In this document: positions 26,884 through 36,204 of the stretch, one piece after another
Position numbering within the stretch: position 1 is the stretch's first letter
Layout: each line of letters opens with the position of its first letter
Source of the DNA: Allomuricauda sp. CAU 1633
Lineage (GTDB): Bacteria > Bacteroidota > Bacteroidia > Flavobacteriales > Flavobacteriaceae
Length of the DNA stretch: 64,000 bases
Assembly (NCBI RefSeq): GCF_017313225.1
Contig: NZ_JAFLNE010000003.1
Location: forward strand, 124,001 to 188,000
Direction: 5' to 3'
Translations under genes and position numbers: made by a program
The notes under the pieces: generated by a model
Told to the model about the DNA's origin: nothing
Databases searched by the model: none
What the model saw: the letters and a program-made list of their open reading frames with translations, nothing else

Positions 26884-27951
26884 ATGATTGAGAAGTTTTT
26901 TGGGACAAAGCACAGAATCTACTACCATATTCTTTTTTGGCTGGCCTATATCTTGTTTTACACCATTTTTTGGGGCAGCTATGAGGGCAATAATTATTTT
27001 GATGAGGTCTTACAGTTGTTATTTCTATTGCCCTGGAAGTTGATTCCCACTTACATCACTTTGTACTACTTGATGCCCAAGTATCTGTACCCCAAAAAGA
27101 CTACAATGTATATTGTACTGTCCATTATTCTTGCAGTTTCCATGGCATTATTAGATCGGTATATGAGTTGGACATATCTCTATCATTGGTTCAATCCTGA
27201 AGAAGAGCATTGGAAAGACCCCTTATGGTACCTTCCAAAGGTCATCAACGCCATGCTCAGTGTTTATACTCCGGTTTTTGTGGCCATGTCCATTAAATTG
27301 CAACGGTTCTATTACAAAAAGGAACAAATCAATAAAGAGCTTGAAAAAGAAAAGATTGAGACCGAACTTAAATTTTTAAAGGCTCAAATCCATCCCCATT
27401 TTCTCTTCAATACCTTAAATAGCATTTATTCGCTTTCATTGGAAAAATCTGAGAAAACCCCTGATGCCGTATTGGGGCTGTCCAAGTTTTTGGACTATAT
27501 GTTGTACGATTGTAACGACCATTTGATTTCCGTTCAAAAAGAATGGGAAGAACTTATGAACCTAGTGGCTTTGGAACAGTTGCGATATGGGGACAAGCTC
27601 ACCATTTCCACAACCTTTGAAAATGACAATGTTGAATGTTTCATTCCGCCATTGCTGCTCCTCCCCTTTGTGGAAAATGCCTTTAAACATGGAGCTGATA
27701 CCTTACTCGAGGATTCATACATTAGCATACATCTAAAATCGGACAACAAGCAGCTTCAGTTTACTGTTGAGAACAGCAAGGCCCCCGCTGAGGAGAGAGA
27801 AGAATTGGATGGGGACAAGAATATTGGCCTAAAGAATGTAAAACGAAGATTGGCACTCTTTTTTCCGAATGAGCATCATTTGGAGATACAGGAGGAACCC
27901 GATCGGTTTTTGGTAAAATTGGAAATTGATCTAAGTGGCGTAAATTCATAG
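26884..27951 (+). CDS. LytS/YehU-type sensor histidine kinase
   Basis: A 355-residue membrane kinase of the His_kinase (PF06580) family. Four hydrophobic segments occupy residues 13-32, 40-60, 75-95 and 120-140, followed by a coiled coil (YKKEQINKELEKEKIE). The phospho-acceptor box is LKAQIHPHFLFNTLNSIYSL near residue 175; the ATPase has LLLLPFVENAFKHG and NIGLKNVKRRL. No periplasmic sensor domain is visible, so the signal may be sensed in the membrane. It is followed after 7 bases by its LytTR response regulator. Confidence 0.92.
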   Translation: MIEKFFGTKHRIYYHILFWLAYILFYTIFWGSYEGNNYFDEVLQLLFLLPWKLIPTYITLYYLMPKYLYPKKTTMYIVLSIILAVSMALLDRYMSWTYLYHWFNPEEEHWKDPLWYLPKVINAMLSVYTPVFVAMSIKLQRFYYKKEQINKELEKEKIETELKFLKAQIHPHFLFNTLNSIYSLSLEKSEKTPDAVLGLSKFLDYMLYDCNDHLISVQKEWEELMNLVALEQLRYGDKLTISTTFENDNVECFIPPLLLLPFVENAFKHGADTLLEDSYISIHLKSDNKQLQFTVENSKAPAEEREELDGDKNIGLKNVKRRLALFFPNEHHLEIQEEPDRFLVKLEIDLSGVNS

Positions 27952-27958
27952 TCAAGTT

Positions 27959-28711
27959 ATGGACAGAACGATTAGATGTATTATTGTGGACGACGAGCCA
28001 TTGGCCAGAAAAGTGCTGGTAAAATACGCCGATCAAATGGATAATTTGGAGATTGTGGCAGTATGCCCCAATGCTGTTGAAGCCTTTTGTCATTTACAAA
28101 AAGGGAATATAGATCTTGTTTTCTTGGACATCAAGATGCCTAAAATCAACGGTTTGGAGCTACTTGAATCCCTTAATCCCGCCCCGTTAGTGGTCTTTAC
28201 AACGGCTTATCGTGAGTTTGCCATCAAGGCGTTTGAACTGGATGCGATTGACTATCTGCTAAAACCCATTTCCTTAGGGCGTTTTATGAAGACCATCACC
28301 AAAGCAAACAAATTTCTGACCGGGCACCATTTGCAAGGGACTATTGAAAATTACCCACAGCAAAAGGAGAACACCTCCATACCAAAAACAGAACCTGAAC
28401 TTCTTTATATAAAATCTCAACGGAAAACTGTAAAACTCGACCTGTCCGAAATTCTTTATTTGGAAAGTTTAAATGACAAGGTGACCATCCATACGTCCAC
28501 CGGGGAGATTCAAACCACACAACGCATTGGATATTTGGAGGAAAAACTGCCCAACAACAAGTTTGTGAGAATCCACAGATCCTTTATTGTGGCTTTGGAG
28601 AAAGTTTCTGCGTTCAATACCATAATGGCCGAAGTGGGTGGCAAGGAACTTCCCATTGGAAGAAACTACAGGTCCCATGCCATGACCATTTTACAGGATT
28701 ATCCCCACTAG
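27959..28711 (+). CDS. LytTR-family response regulator
   Basis: A 250-residue two-domain regulator. The receiver domain begins CIIVDDEPLARKVL, with phospho-acceptor Asp in LVFLDIKMPKINGLELL near residue 59 and the switch Thr/Lys in VVFTTAYREFAIKAFELDAIDYLLKP. The C-terminal LytTR DNA-binding domain shows YIKSQRKTVKLDLSEILYLES and FVRIHRSFIVALEKV. It pairs with the adjacent kinase. LytTR proteins bind paired direct repeats in promoters; I did not find an obvious pair in front of its likely target gene at 28913. Confidence 0.93.
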   Translation: MDRTIRCIIVDDEPLARKVLVKYADQMDNLEIVAVCPNAVEAFCHLQKGNIDLVFLDIKMPKINGLELLESLNPAPLVVFTTAYREFAIKAFELDAIDYLLKPISLGRFMKTITKANKFLTGHHLQGTIENYPQQKENTSIPKTEPELLYIKSQRKTVKLDLSEILYLESLNDKVTIHTSTGEIQTTQRIGYLEEKLPNNKFVRIHRSFIVALEKVSAFNTIMAEVGGKELPIGRNYRSHAMTILQDYPH

Positions 28712-28912
28712 TTTAACCTCAACGGCGTTAAGCATTTCTTAAATAAAGCTTTAATGCTCCTTCCGTAGCGTCAACAACATTCAAAAAGACATTTTCGGCA
28801 CTGAACAGTAGTCAGACGTCATTTGCTCCAAGATGCATGGCATATCCAAAATCTGTTTGTAAAAATAGGCAATGCGGTGGTTCTTTGGGTATCATCAAAA
28901 AACGAACAGTAC

Positions 28913-31123
28913 ATGAAAACTGTATGGTCGCTGACCTTCCTCCTATTGGTCACATTTGGATTTTCACAAAATGGTAGCGATACCCGAGCCCAATATCAAT
29001 ATCAGATTAAAAGAACAACAATACCCATAACATTGGATGGCGTCATTGGAGATAATGAATGGGCCGAACATGAGACGACCTCCTCATTCATGAATCACTG
29101 GCCCATTGACGAAGGTGAAGCACAAAACCAGACTGAAGTAAAATTGACGTATGACGAACACCACTTATATGTGGTGGCTAAGTGTTATGACCAAGGGAAA
29201 CGAATCGTACAGTCCTTGGTGCGTGATAATGATGAGGATTTTTGGGGCAGTGATAATTTTACGGTGGCCTTGGATCCTGTAAATACCAAACAGAGTGGCT
29301 TTATGTTTGGGGTAACCGCTGGCGGTGCAGAAATAGAGGGCACGCTAACTTTGGAGGGTGCACAAACATACAGTTCGGAGAATTGGGATAACAAATGGGC
29401 TTCAAAAACAGTGCAATATGAGGATTATTGGGTCGTAGAGATTTCCATCCCCTTTAAGACCTTGCGATACAATGCCAATCAACGACATTGGGGGATCAAC
29501 TTTATTCGAGGTGACAAAAGCAACAATGTGTACACCACATGGACTCAATTTCCGGTGAATTTTAATGGGGTTGGCATGAACTACATGGGGTCATTGGTAT
29601 GGGACCAAAGTCCAGAAAAAGCAAAGGGAACCTTTATTTTAAATCCTTATGTAACTTCTTCATCACTACGTGACTATGAAAACAGCGAGCAAGAAGAAGC
29701 AGAATTGAAAAGTGATTTGGGTGGGGACGTAAAGGTGGCTTTGACCAGTAATTTAAATTTAGATCTAACCTTGTTCCCTGACTTTTCCAATGCCGATGTG
29801 GACCAGCAGGTAACCAATATTACTCGGTTCGATATCTTTTTGCCTGAACAGCGGAATTTCTTTCTGGAGAACAATGACATCTTTTCCAACTTCGGAACCT
29901 ATGACATCAAACCGTTTTTTTCACGAAGGATAGGCCTTAATGACGGTGAACCCATCCCCATAGACTTTGGGGGCAGACTAACCGGTAACATTACCCCCAA
30001 CTTACGCATTGGCGTCATGGATGTCCAGACCCGCCGTACGGATGAATTTGCAGCCCAAAACTATAGCGTGGCAGCCTTTCAACAAAAGATACTGAAACGG
30101 TCGGTCATTAAGGGGATGTTTATGAACCGTCAGGCCACCAGTAATACCACAGAAATGGAATATTCCAGAAATCTGGGATTGGAGTTTACCTACGTCTCGG
30201 AAAGCGGAAAGCTCAACACCACAACCATGTATCATAACTCTATGACCCCGGAAAATTTTGATGACACCCACTTTTATGGTTTTTGGGGTTCCTATAATTC
30301 AAAGCGGTTTAAAACCGGATGGCTCTTTAATGTGGTAGGAGATAATTACATCACAGAATTGGGAATCAATCCCCGGTTGGATAATTACAATGCGGAGACT
30401 GAAGAGACCATCCGGGTGGGTTACACTTTAATTAATCCTTGGGTGCGGTATCTCTTTTTTCCAGAACGGGAAAACCGGAAGTTTAACTATCACGGCATTC
30501 GAACTTGGAACAATCTCTACCTGAACAATGACGGTACATTTAATGAACGTCATAACAATTTTGCCTACGATTTTGAATATCGAAATACGGCCAAGCTCAA
30601 CCTTATTGCGCGCAACCAAGAAGTAGACCTTCTCTTCCCAACTTCGTTGATCGGAGATGAGTTCACCCCAATTCCAGTTGACAACTATTCATTCTCCAGA
30701 TTTGATGTGCAATACAGTTCCGATGTGCGTAAAACTTTTGTATGGAATACACTGACCGGATATGGAAGCTTCTACAATGGAACACGCTTGGGAGCCATGG
30801 TTCAAGGTTCTTTCCGGTTTCGGCCATGGGGTACTTTTGGAATCACTTATGATTACAATGATATCCGTTTGGCGGATGGCTACGGAAAGAAAAATCTACA
30901 TTTGGTCAGATTCAACGGTAATATCAGCTTCTCCAATAAGCTATTTTTCACCAATGTGCTCCAGTACACCTCCAGGAATGATAATTTCAGTGCGTTCTCT
31001 CGTTTGCAATGGCGGTACAGCCCCATGTCCGACATTTTTCTCATCTACAACGAAAATCATGACACCACTGGACTGGGCATTAAAAACAGGTCTATTGTGC
31101 TCAAAGTCACGTATTGGTTATAA
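28913..31123 (+). CDS. Exported DUF5916 protein with N-terminal carbohydrate-binding-like domain
   Basis: A 736-residue protein with signal peptide (LTFLLLVTFGFSQ). Residues 30-210 resemble the CBM9-like domain found at the start of DUF5916 proteins (ITLDGVIGDNEWAE, VKLTYDEHHLYVVAKCYD, VEISIPFKTLRY). The rest is beta-rich with aromatic strands and ends in a barrel-like KVTYWL, as expected for an outer membrane protein; FLPEQRNFFLENNDIF is a family landmark. Function is unknown. The start at 28913 begins the signal peptide; a longer frame from 28823 is unlikely. It lies 201 bases after the two-component genes and may be their target. Confidence 0.85.
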   Translation: MKTVWSLTFLLLVTFGFSQNGSDTRAQYQYQIKRTTIPITLDGVIGDNEWAEHETTSSFMNHWPIDEGEAQNQTEVKLTYDEHHLYVVAKCYDQGKRIVQSLVRDNDEDFWGSDNFTVALDPVNTKQSGFMFGVTAGGAEIEGTLTLEGAQTYSSENWDNKWASKTVQYEDYWVVEISIPFKTLRYNANQRHWGINFIRGDKSNNVYTTWTQFPVNFNGVGMNYMGSLVWDQSPEKAKGTFILNPYVTSSSLRDYENSEQEEAELKSDLGGDVKVALTSNLNLDLTLFPDFSNADVDQQVTNITRFDIFLPEQRNFFLENNDIFSNFGTYDIKPFFSRRIGLNDGEPIPIDFGGRLTGNITPNLRIGVMDVQTRRTDEFAAQNYSVAAFQQKILKRSVIKGMFMNRQATSNTTEMEYSRNLGLEFTYVSESGKLNTTTMYHNSMTPENFDDTHFYGFWGSYNSKRFKTGWLFNVVGDNYITELGINPRLDNYNAETEETIRVGYTLINPWVRYLFFPERENRKFNYHGIRTWNNLYLNNDGTFNERHNNFAYDFEYRNTAKLNLIARNQEVDLLFPTSLIGDEFTPIPVDNYSFSRFDVQYSSDVRKTFVWNTLTGYGSFYNGTRLGAMVQGSFRFRPWGTFGITYDYNDIRLADGYGKKNLHLVRFNGNISFSNKLFFTNVLQYTSRNDNFSAFSRLQWRYSPMSDIFLIYNENHDTTGLGIKNRSIVLKVTYWL

Positions 31124-31278
31124 AAGATGTCTTCCATCAATTGGCAAAAACCGAAATGCATTTTGAAAAATGGAATTGCTTCAAAATCAATTGAAATGAA
31201 GCACACTCTTATTCGTTATTTCTCTAAAACAATCAGGATGAACTTGTTATATTTTTGATTTTTAAATCATAAAGATTA

Positions 31279-31306
31279 TTGGTTGTTCAATTATTTGCTA
31301 CCTTTC
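31279..31306 (+). promoter_or_regulatory. Possible promoter for the lipoprotein serine hydrolase
   Basis: TTG at 31279-31281 and TACCTTTC at 31299-31306 (17-base spacing, last base C instead of G) lie 61 bases before the ATG. A second TATTTTTG box is at 31250-31257. I cannot choose between them. The 244-base gap otherwise holds nothing I recognise. Confidence 0.35.
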
Positions 31307-31367
31307 TTCTCTCATTAGTCCGATTTGTTTACCTCCAAAGCCTAACAAATTTTAACCAATGCACATA

Positions 31368-32645
31368 ATGAAACAAACTCTATCCATTTTAACAGTGGCC
31401 CTGCTCTTTTTCGCGTCCTGCAAAAAACAGGAAGAAGAAAAAATCAATTATCTAGTTGATGAATCCGTAAAAACAAGAATTGACTCCACCCTACAAAGCT
31501 TTATTGATCTCGGTGATGTAGCCGGAGCCTCGGCCTTGATTTTTGAAAATGGCGAGGAGGTCTATTACAATGCCTTTGGTCATGCAGACCTCAAAAACAA
31601 AAAGCCCATGGAGCGCAATACCTTGGTACAAATCTATTCCATGACCAAGCCCATAACCGGAACTGCGCTGATGACTTTATATGAAGAAGGAAAGTTCCAA
31701 TTGGATGACCCTTTGGAAAAATACGCCCCGGAATTTGCCAACATGCAGGTCTACACGGGCTACGATTCCATTGCTGGCGAAATGATTTTGGAACCTGCCA
31801 AACGAGCTATTACCATTCGAGACATTACCCGGCACACCGCTGGTTTTTCAGGTAGACGGGATCTTCCCGGTTTGGGCGAAGCCATAGCCGAAGCAGATGC
31901 TTTGAACCGAGAAAACACGCTGGCGGATATGGCCAAGAAATTGAGCAGCGTTCCTTTGGGGTACCATCCAGGGGAGCATTGGGAATATGGCATCTCCGTT
32001 GACGTACAGGCGTACTTGGTGGAACTTCTTTCAGGACAACCGTATGCCGAGTATGTACAAGAGCATGTATTGGACCCTTTAAAAATGAATGAAACCCGAT
32101 ATTTTGTTCCCGAATCGGATAGAAACCGGATGTCTTCTGCCTATAGGCATGATGGGGATTCCCTGATTCAACTGCCCAACGAAGAGGCACATGCCTACAA
32201 CTATGCAAAATGGCCCTTGACCCCAGGCGGTTGGGGATTTACCTCCACTTTGGATAACTACATGCGTTTTGCCCAAATGTTGGTCAACAAAGGCACTTTA
32301 GAAGGGGTTCAAGTCCTCGATTCAACCACCGTGAAACTTATGGCCACCAATCACTTGGATGAAAGTATTGAAGAACGCTCTTGGTTACCCAGCAAGGGGC
32401 AGGTTGGTTTTGGTATTGACTTTGCCGTAAGATTGCGTCCCCCAGCTTCCGCAGAAGAAAATAATGGAGTTGTGGGCGAATTCTTTTGGGATGGTGCAGC
32501 CAGTACACTTTTTTGGGTAGATCCTGTGAACGACCTCACCGCTGTGTTCTTCGTTCAGATTTTTCCGTTTAATGGCACATTGCACAAAAGATTCAGGGAT
32601 GCCGTTTATGGACCTTATACCCAAGAAGAAAGCACACCTGAATAG
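31368..32645 (+). CDS. Lipoprotein serine hydrolase, beta-lactamase/EstB family
   Basis: A 425-residue protein with a lipoprotein signal (VALLFFASC). The catalytic SMTK box near residue 94 and the second motif YGIS near residue 208 are those of family VIII esterases, where the class C YxN is replaced. GWGFTST and a C-terminal FFWDGAAST take the place of the KTG box. Substrate is unknown; an ester or peptide in the periplasm or outer membrane is likely. ATG 31368 starts the signal peptide; an ATG three codons earlier is possible. It is unrelated in detail to the hydrolase at 12919. Confidence 0.85.
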   Translation: MKQTLSILTVALLFFASCKKQEEEKINYLVDESVKTRIDSTLQSFIDLGDVAGASALIFENGEEVYYNAFGHADLKNKKPMERNTLVQIYSMTKPITGTALMTLYEEGKFQLDDPLEKYAPEFANMQVYTGYDSIAGEMILEPAKRAITIRDITRHTAGFSGRRDLPGLGEAIAEADALNRENTLADMAKKLSSVPLGYHPGEHWEYGISVDVQAYLVELLSGQPYAEYVQEHVLDPLKMNETRYFVPESDRNRMSSAYRHDGDSLIQLPNEEAHAYNYAKWPLTPGGWGFTSTLDNYMRFAQMLVNKGTLEGVQVLDSTTVKLMATNHLDESIEERSWLPSKGQVGFGIDFAVRLRPPASAEENNGVVGEFFWDGAASTLFWVDPVNDLTAVFFVQIFPFNGTLHKRFRDAVYGPYTQEESTPE

Positions 32646-32678
32646 ACCATACCTGTAGGGTAAAGTGCAACATTTCAC

Positions 32679-32686
32679 TACCTTTG
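32679..32686 (+). promoter_or_regulatory. -7 box (TACCTTTG) for rpe
   Basis: A perfect TAnnTTTG box 22 bases before the rpe ATG at 32709; no clear TTG at -33. Confidence 0.55.
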
Positions 32687-32708
32687 TAAAGAATTAGTTG
32701 ATTCTTAC

Positions 32709-33368
32709 ATGAGCAAAAAGATTATTGCACCTTCCCTACTGGCATCAGATTTTGCCAACTTACAGCGCGATATTGAAATGGTGAACCAAAGTGAGGCCGA
32801 TTGGTTTCATTTGGACATCATGGATGGTGTCTTTGTACCCAACATTTCTTTTGGAATGCCTGTGGTAAAAGCTATTGCCAAGCATGCCAAGAAGACCTTG
32901 GACACACACTTGATGATTGTTGACCCTGATCGGTACATCAAGACGTTTGCAGACCTTGGAGTTCACAACCTAACTGTGCATTATGAAGCTTGCCGCCATT
33001 TGCACAGAACCTTACAAGCCATTAAAGATGAAGGCATGAAAGCTGGCGTGGCCATGAATCCACATACCTCTATTGACTTATTGGAAGATATCATTCAAGA
33101 TGTTGACATCGTCAATTTGATGAGTGTAAATCCCGGTTTTGGAGGACAGTCGTTTATTGAGCATACCTACAAAAAGGTGTCGGATCTAAAAAAGCTCATC
33201 CAACAGAAAAATTCCAATGCCCTGATTGAAATTGATGGTGGGGTAAATGCGACCAATGCCAAAAAATTGGTGGATACGGGTGTGGATATTTTGGTAGCTG
33301 GCAATTTTGTGTTTTCAAGTGAGAATCCAACCCAAACCATTACAGACCTAAAAGAACAGATTGCCTAA
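32709..33368 (+). CDS. rpe: Ribulose-phosphate 3-epimerase
   Basis: Interconverts ribulose 5-phosphate and xylulose 5-phosphate in the pentose phosphate pathway. The 219-residue TIM barrel has the family motifs HLDIMDGVFVPNISFG (metal-binding His and Asp), HLMIVDPDRYI, MSVNPGFGGQSFIE and EIDGGVN. Length is standard. Its stop overlaps the next start by one base (TAATG), so the following reductase is translated from the same mRNA. Confidence 0.97.
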   Translation: MSKKIIAPSLLASDFANLQRDIEMVNQSEADWFHLDIMDGVFVPNISFGMPVVKAIAKHAKKTLDTHLMIVDPDRYIKTFADLGVHNLTVHYEACRHLHRTLQAIKDEGMKAGVAMNPHTSIDLLEDIIQDVDIVNLMSVNPGFGGQSFIEHTYKKVSDLKKLIQQKNSNALIEIDGGVNATNAKKLVDTGVDILVAGNFVFSSENPTQTITDLKEQIA

Positions 33369-34354
33369 TGCAAGAGTTTGATATTGTTATTATTGGAGGA
33401 GGGCCAATAGGCATTGCTTGCGGTCTAGAGGCTAAAAAGCAAGGGATTTCCTATGTCATCATTGAAAAGGGACCCATTGTAAATTCTTTGTTCAACTACC
33501 CCATTAACATGCAGTTTTTCTCCTCTTCGGAGAAGTTGGAGATTGATGACATTCCCTTTATCAGCAAGGAAGCCAAACCCAAACGCAATGAGGCTTTGGA
33601 ATACTATCGCCGAATTGTGACTTCCAATGATTTAAATATTCATCTTTTTGAAAAGGTACTGGAGGTTGAAAAAAAAGGGGAAATCTTTAACGTAAAGACT
33701 GACAAAGACCACTACAATGCCAAAAATATAATCGTGGCTACCGGGTTTTACGATTTACCCAATAAAATAAATGTTCCTGGGGAGGATTTGCCCAAGGTTT
33801 CGCACTATTACAAAGACCCCCACTTTTATGCCAGTCAAAAATTGGCGGTGGTAGGTGCCAGTAATTCAGCCATTGATGCCGCTTTGGAGTGCTGGCGGAA
33901 AGGTGCAGAGGTCACGCTCATCATTCGAGGACCGGAAGTGGGCCAACGCGTAAAATATTGGGTACGTCCAGATATCATCAACCGAATTGAGGAAGGCAGC
34001 ATTAAAGCATACTACAATTCCACCGTGAAAGAAATCAAAGCGCATGAAATTGTTGTGGACACTGCAGAGGGTGAAGTGACCCTTGCCAATGATTTTGTGC
34101 TTGCCCTAACCGGATATATGCCGAATTTTGAGTTTCTGGAAAAACTTGGTATTCAGCTTTCAGAAGATGAAAAACGACTACCCTCCTATAATCCAGAAAC
34201 GATGGAAACCAACATTCCCGGTTTGTTTTTGGCAGGGGTGATTTGCGGCGGTATGGAAACCCATAAATGGTTTATTGAAAATTCCCGAATCCATGCACCC
34301 ATCATTATGAAGGCCATAAAGCAGAAGCTACAATTGGCTGAAAAGGATTCCTGA
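33368..34354 (+). CDS. ypdA: YpdA-like FAD-dependent thiol-disulfide reductase (putative bacillithiol disulfide reductase)
   Basis: A 328-residue flavoprotein with an FAD motif IIGGGPIGIACGLEA at the N terminus and an NAD(P)H motif VVGASNSAIDAALE near residue 163. It lacks the CxxC of thioredoxin reductases, matching YpdA/Bdr proteins that reduce bacillithiol disulfide with NADPH; the ATGF, LTGYMPN and AGVICGGMETHKWFIENSR segments fit. Bacillithiol is known in some Bacteroidetes; whether this organism makes it cannot be seen here. Translationally coupled to rpe. Confidence 0.85.
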   Translation: MQEFDIVIIGGGPIGIACGLEAKKQGISYVIIEKGPIVNSLFNYPINMQFFSSSEKLEIDDIPFISKEAKPKRNEALEYYRRIVTSNDLNIHLFEKVLEVEKKGEIFNVKTDKDHYNAKNIIVATGFYDLPNKINVPGEDLPKVSHYYKDPHFYASQKLAVVGASNSAIDAALECWRKGAEVTLIIRGPEVGQRVKYWVRPDIINRIEEGSIKAYYNSTVKEIKAHEIVVDTAEGEVTLANDFVLALTGYMPNFEFLEKLGIQLSEDEKRLPSYNPETMETNIPGLFLAGVICGGMETHKWFIENSRIHAPIIMKAIKQKLQLAEKDS

Positions 34355-34398
34355 AAACACTCAAAATTTTGTAATTTCAGGGGACACACTTCGTTACC

Positions 34399-35148
34399 AT
34401 GAAAATGCTTCAACAATTCCATTTGGCATCACAGTATTTGGCCATGGCCGGAAAAAGTTTTCTGGAACACTTGGAAGATGACAGTCATACCAATATGGGG
34501 TTTTCCACTACTGAAAAAAGTTTGTTAACCTGGCCTTTGGATGATTCAGGAACCCAACTGGGTTTAAATTATACAACCTTTGCCTTGGATTGGAAATCCG
34601 GCAATCCCCAATCCTTTTCCCTAGAAGGAAAAACTCACCAAGAAGTGTTGGATTGGCTTCATAGCATGGCACAAGGCACCAATTTTTCGAAGCCTTATGA
34701 GTATCAACTTCACTATGGTCTTCCTTATGCCATGGATGAACTCAAAACCTACTACTGGCATAGCAAAGATGAAGTAGAAGAATTGGTACGTTTACGAACC
34801 TTGGCTCAAAATGTGTTAAGTACTTTTTTACAGGAAGAAGCGCTGGAATCTGAAATCCGGGTGTGGCCGCACCATTTTGACACAGGTGCTTTTGCCCATC
34901 TGCATGACGGTTCCGGAAAATCAATTGGGTTGGGGCTGGCCATCCCAGACAATATGGTAGATGACTTCTATTTTTATATCAGTGGCTACCGAGGTAATAC
35001 CAGCCTGCGTACGTGGGCCTTTCCACCGTTATCACATGGAAAATGGCACAATAATGGGTTCAAAGGGGCAATTCTACCTGCTTCTAATGTAACCGAGGAA
35101 ATTGGACTTCAGTTTTTTAGGGAAGCATTGCTTGCTTATAAAAAATAA
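34399..35148 (+). CDS. Conserved hypothetical protein
   Basis: A 249-residue soluble protein without signal peptide or membrane segment. It looks globular, with an N-terminal helical stretch and a conserved-looking C-terminal half: RVWPHHFDTGAFAHLHDG, SIGLGLAIPD and YFYISGYRGN. The WPHHFD segment has two adjacent His that could bind metal. I do not recognise a named family. It lies 44 bases after the YpdA-like gene and could be in the same transcript. It is convergent with the ATP-grasp operon. Confidence 0.6.
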   Translation: MKMLQQFHLASQYLAMAGKSFLEHLEDDSHTNMGFSTTEKSLLTWPLDDSGTQLGLNYTTFALDWKSGNPQSFSLEGKTHQEVLDWLHSMAQGTNFSKPYEYQLHYGLPYAMDELKTYYWHSKDEVEELVRLRTLAQNVLSTFLQEEALESEIRVWPHHFDTGAFAHLHDGSGKSIGLGLAIPDNMVDDFYFYISGYRGNTSLRTWAFPPLSHGKWHNNGFKGAILPASNVTEEIGLQFFREALLAYKK

Positions 35149-35160
35149 GGCTTTAACCCA

Positions 35161-36204
35161 TCAAACCAACCGAATCTGGGCCTCCAAGGCATGATGTTCC
35201 CGAAGCATGGCCCTACCTCCCCTAAAACTCAGATATGAATGGCCTTTTTTATGGTTGAGGATGCTCACCTCATTCATAAAGCCCCAGTGTTTGGTAATCT
35301 CCCGCCATGCAAAAAAGAGGGAATGTTTCGGGTCATAAATATGGGTAGCCTCTCCCCCAGCCCCATTGATCTCAATCACACAGAAATTTTTACCCTCGCA
35401 CAGTTCTTCAAACGAGTTATATAACACATCCAAACGACCGTAGTGAAACTCATTCATTTGAGAGCAGATAGCGTCAATAACTTGTTCCAAATCCGCATTT
35501 AATTTATGGGTAATGTCCACAAACCTTGCCCCTCTGGTGTGACTCCCAAAGGGTACTAAAACAAATTTTTCACCTTTGGTGAGCACTATGTTGAGTTCAT
35601 CACCCAACTTTTGGTCAAGGGCCTTTAATTGCAAATGACTTCGGGGATTTTTTTTAATCAATTGCTCAATGGTGCTTTTGCCATCCCCTATCACCGAAAG
35701 AAACTCTTTGGATACCATACCCGTAATTTTCCCTTTGTCGGCTCCGGGTTTGCGTACGTAAAAGATGCCCAATTCCTTGGTAAAAGGAATAAGTTCCTGT
35801 ACCAAAAAATGGGAAGGTGTCCTTAGCAAGTAGCTTTTGAATTCAGCTTTAGTGTGAATTTTGTCCACCCCAAAGGCTTTTATGCCAATATCCGGCTTGG
35901 CAATAAAAGGAAATTCAATATTCGAACCCAAAATGCGCTCCAAAGCATTTTCTGAGGTCTCATCCTTGGCGATAAAAACTGTTTTGGGAATATATTGTTG
36001 GGGAATCATATTATAAATTTCCATTTTGGAAACCATGGCCATACCCCCGTGCTTCATAGATGGATTTGCAGCATTAAAAAAGAAAAAAGAACGTGCTTTT
36101 ATGGAATAGTAGAGCCAAACGGGAAACAATGGATAATAAATAGCCCACAGCGGCCAATATTCCCAATGGGTAAGTTTGTGCCATTTTAATTTCCAGACAC
36201 TCAT
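35161..36204 (-). CDS. ATP-grasp carboxylate-amine ligase-like protein
   Basis: A 347-residue protein; the central part is an ATP-grasp fold. The FPFIAKPDIGIKAFGV segment near residue 96 is the ATP-binding lysine loop, SVIGDGKSTIEQLI near 172 recalls cyanophycin synthetase and related ligases, and the metal-binding CVIEINGAGGEATHIYDP is near 275. Such enzymes join a carboxylate to an amine through an acyl phosphate. The first 40 residues are very aromatic (LFPVWLYYSIKARSFFFF) and may touch the membrane. Substrate is unknown. Its start overlaps the stop of the NRDE gene by 4 bases. Confidence 0.8.
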   Translation of the reverse strand: MSVWKLKWHKLTHWEYWPLWAIYYPLFPVWLYYSIKARSFFFFNAANPSMKHGGMAMVSKMEIYNMIPQQYIPKTVFIAKDETSENALERILGSNIEFPFIAKPDIGIKAFGVDKIHTKAEFKSYLLRTPSHFLVQELIPFTKELGIFYVRKPGADKGKITGMVSKEFLSVIGDGKSTIEQLIKKNPRSHLQLKALDQKLGDELNIVLTKGEKFVLVPFGSHTRGARFVDITHKLNADLEQVIDAICSQMNEFHYGRLDVLYNSFEELCEGKNFCVIEINGAGGEATHIYDPKHSLFFAWREITKHWGFMNEVSILNHKKGHSYLSFRGGRAMLREHHALEAQIRLV

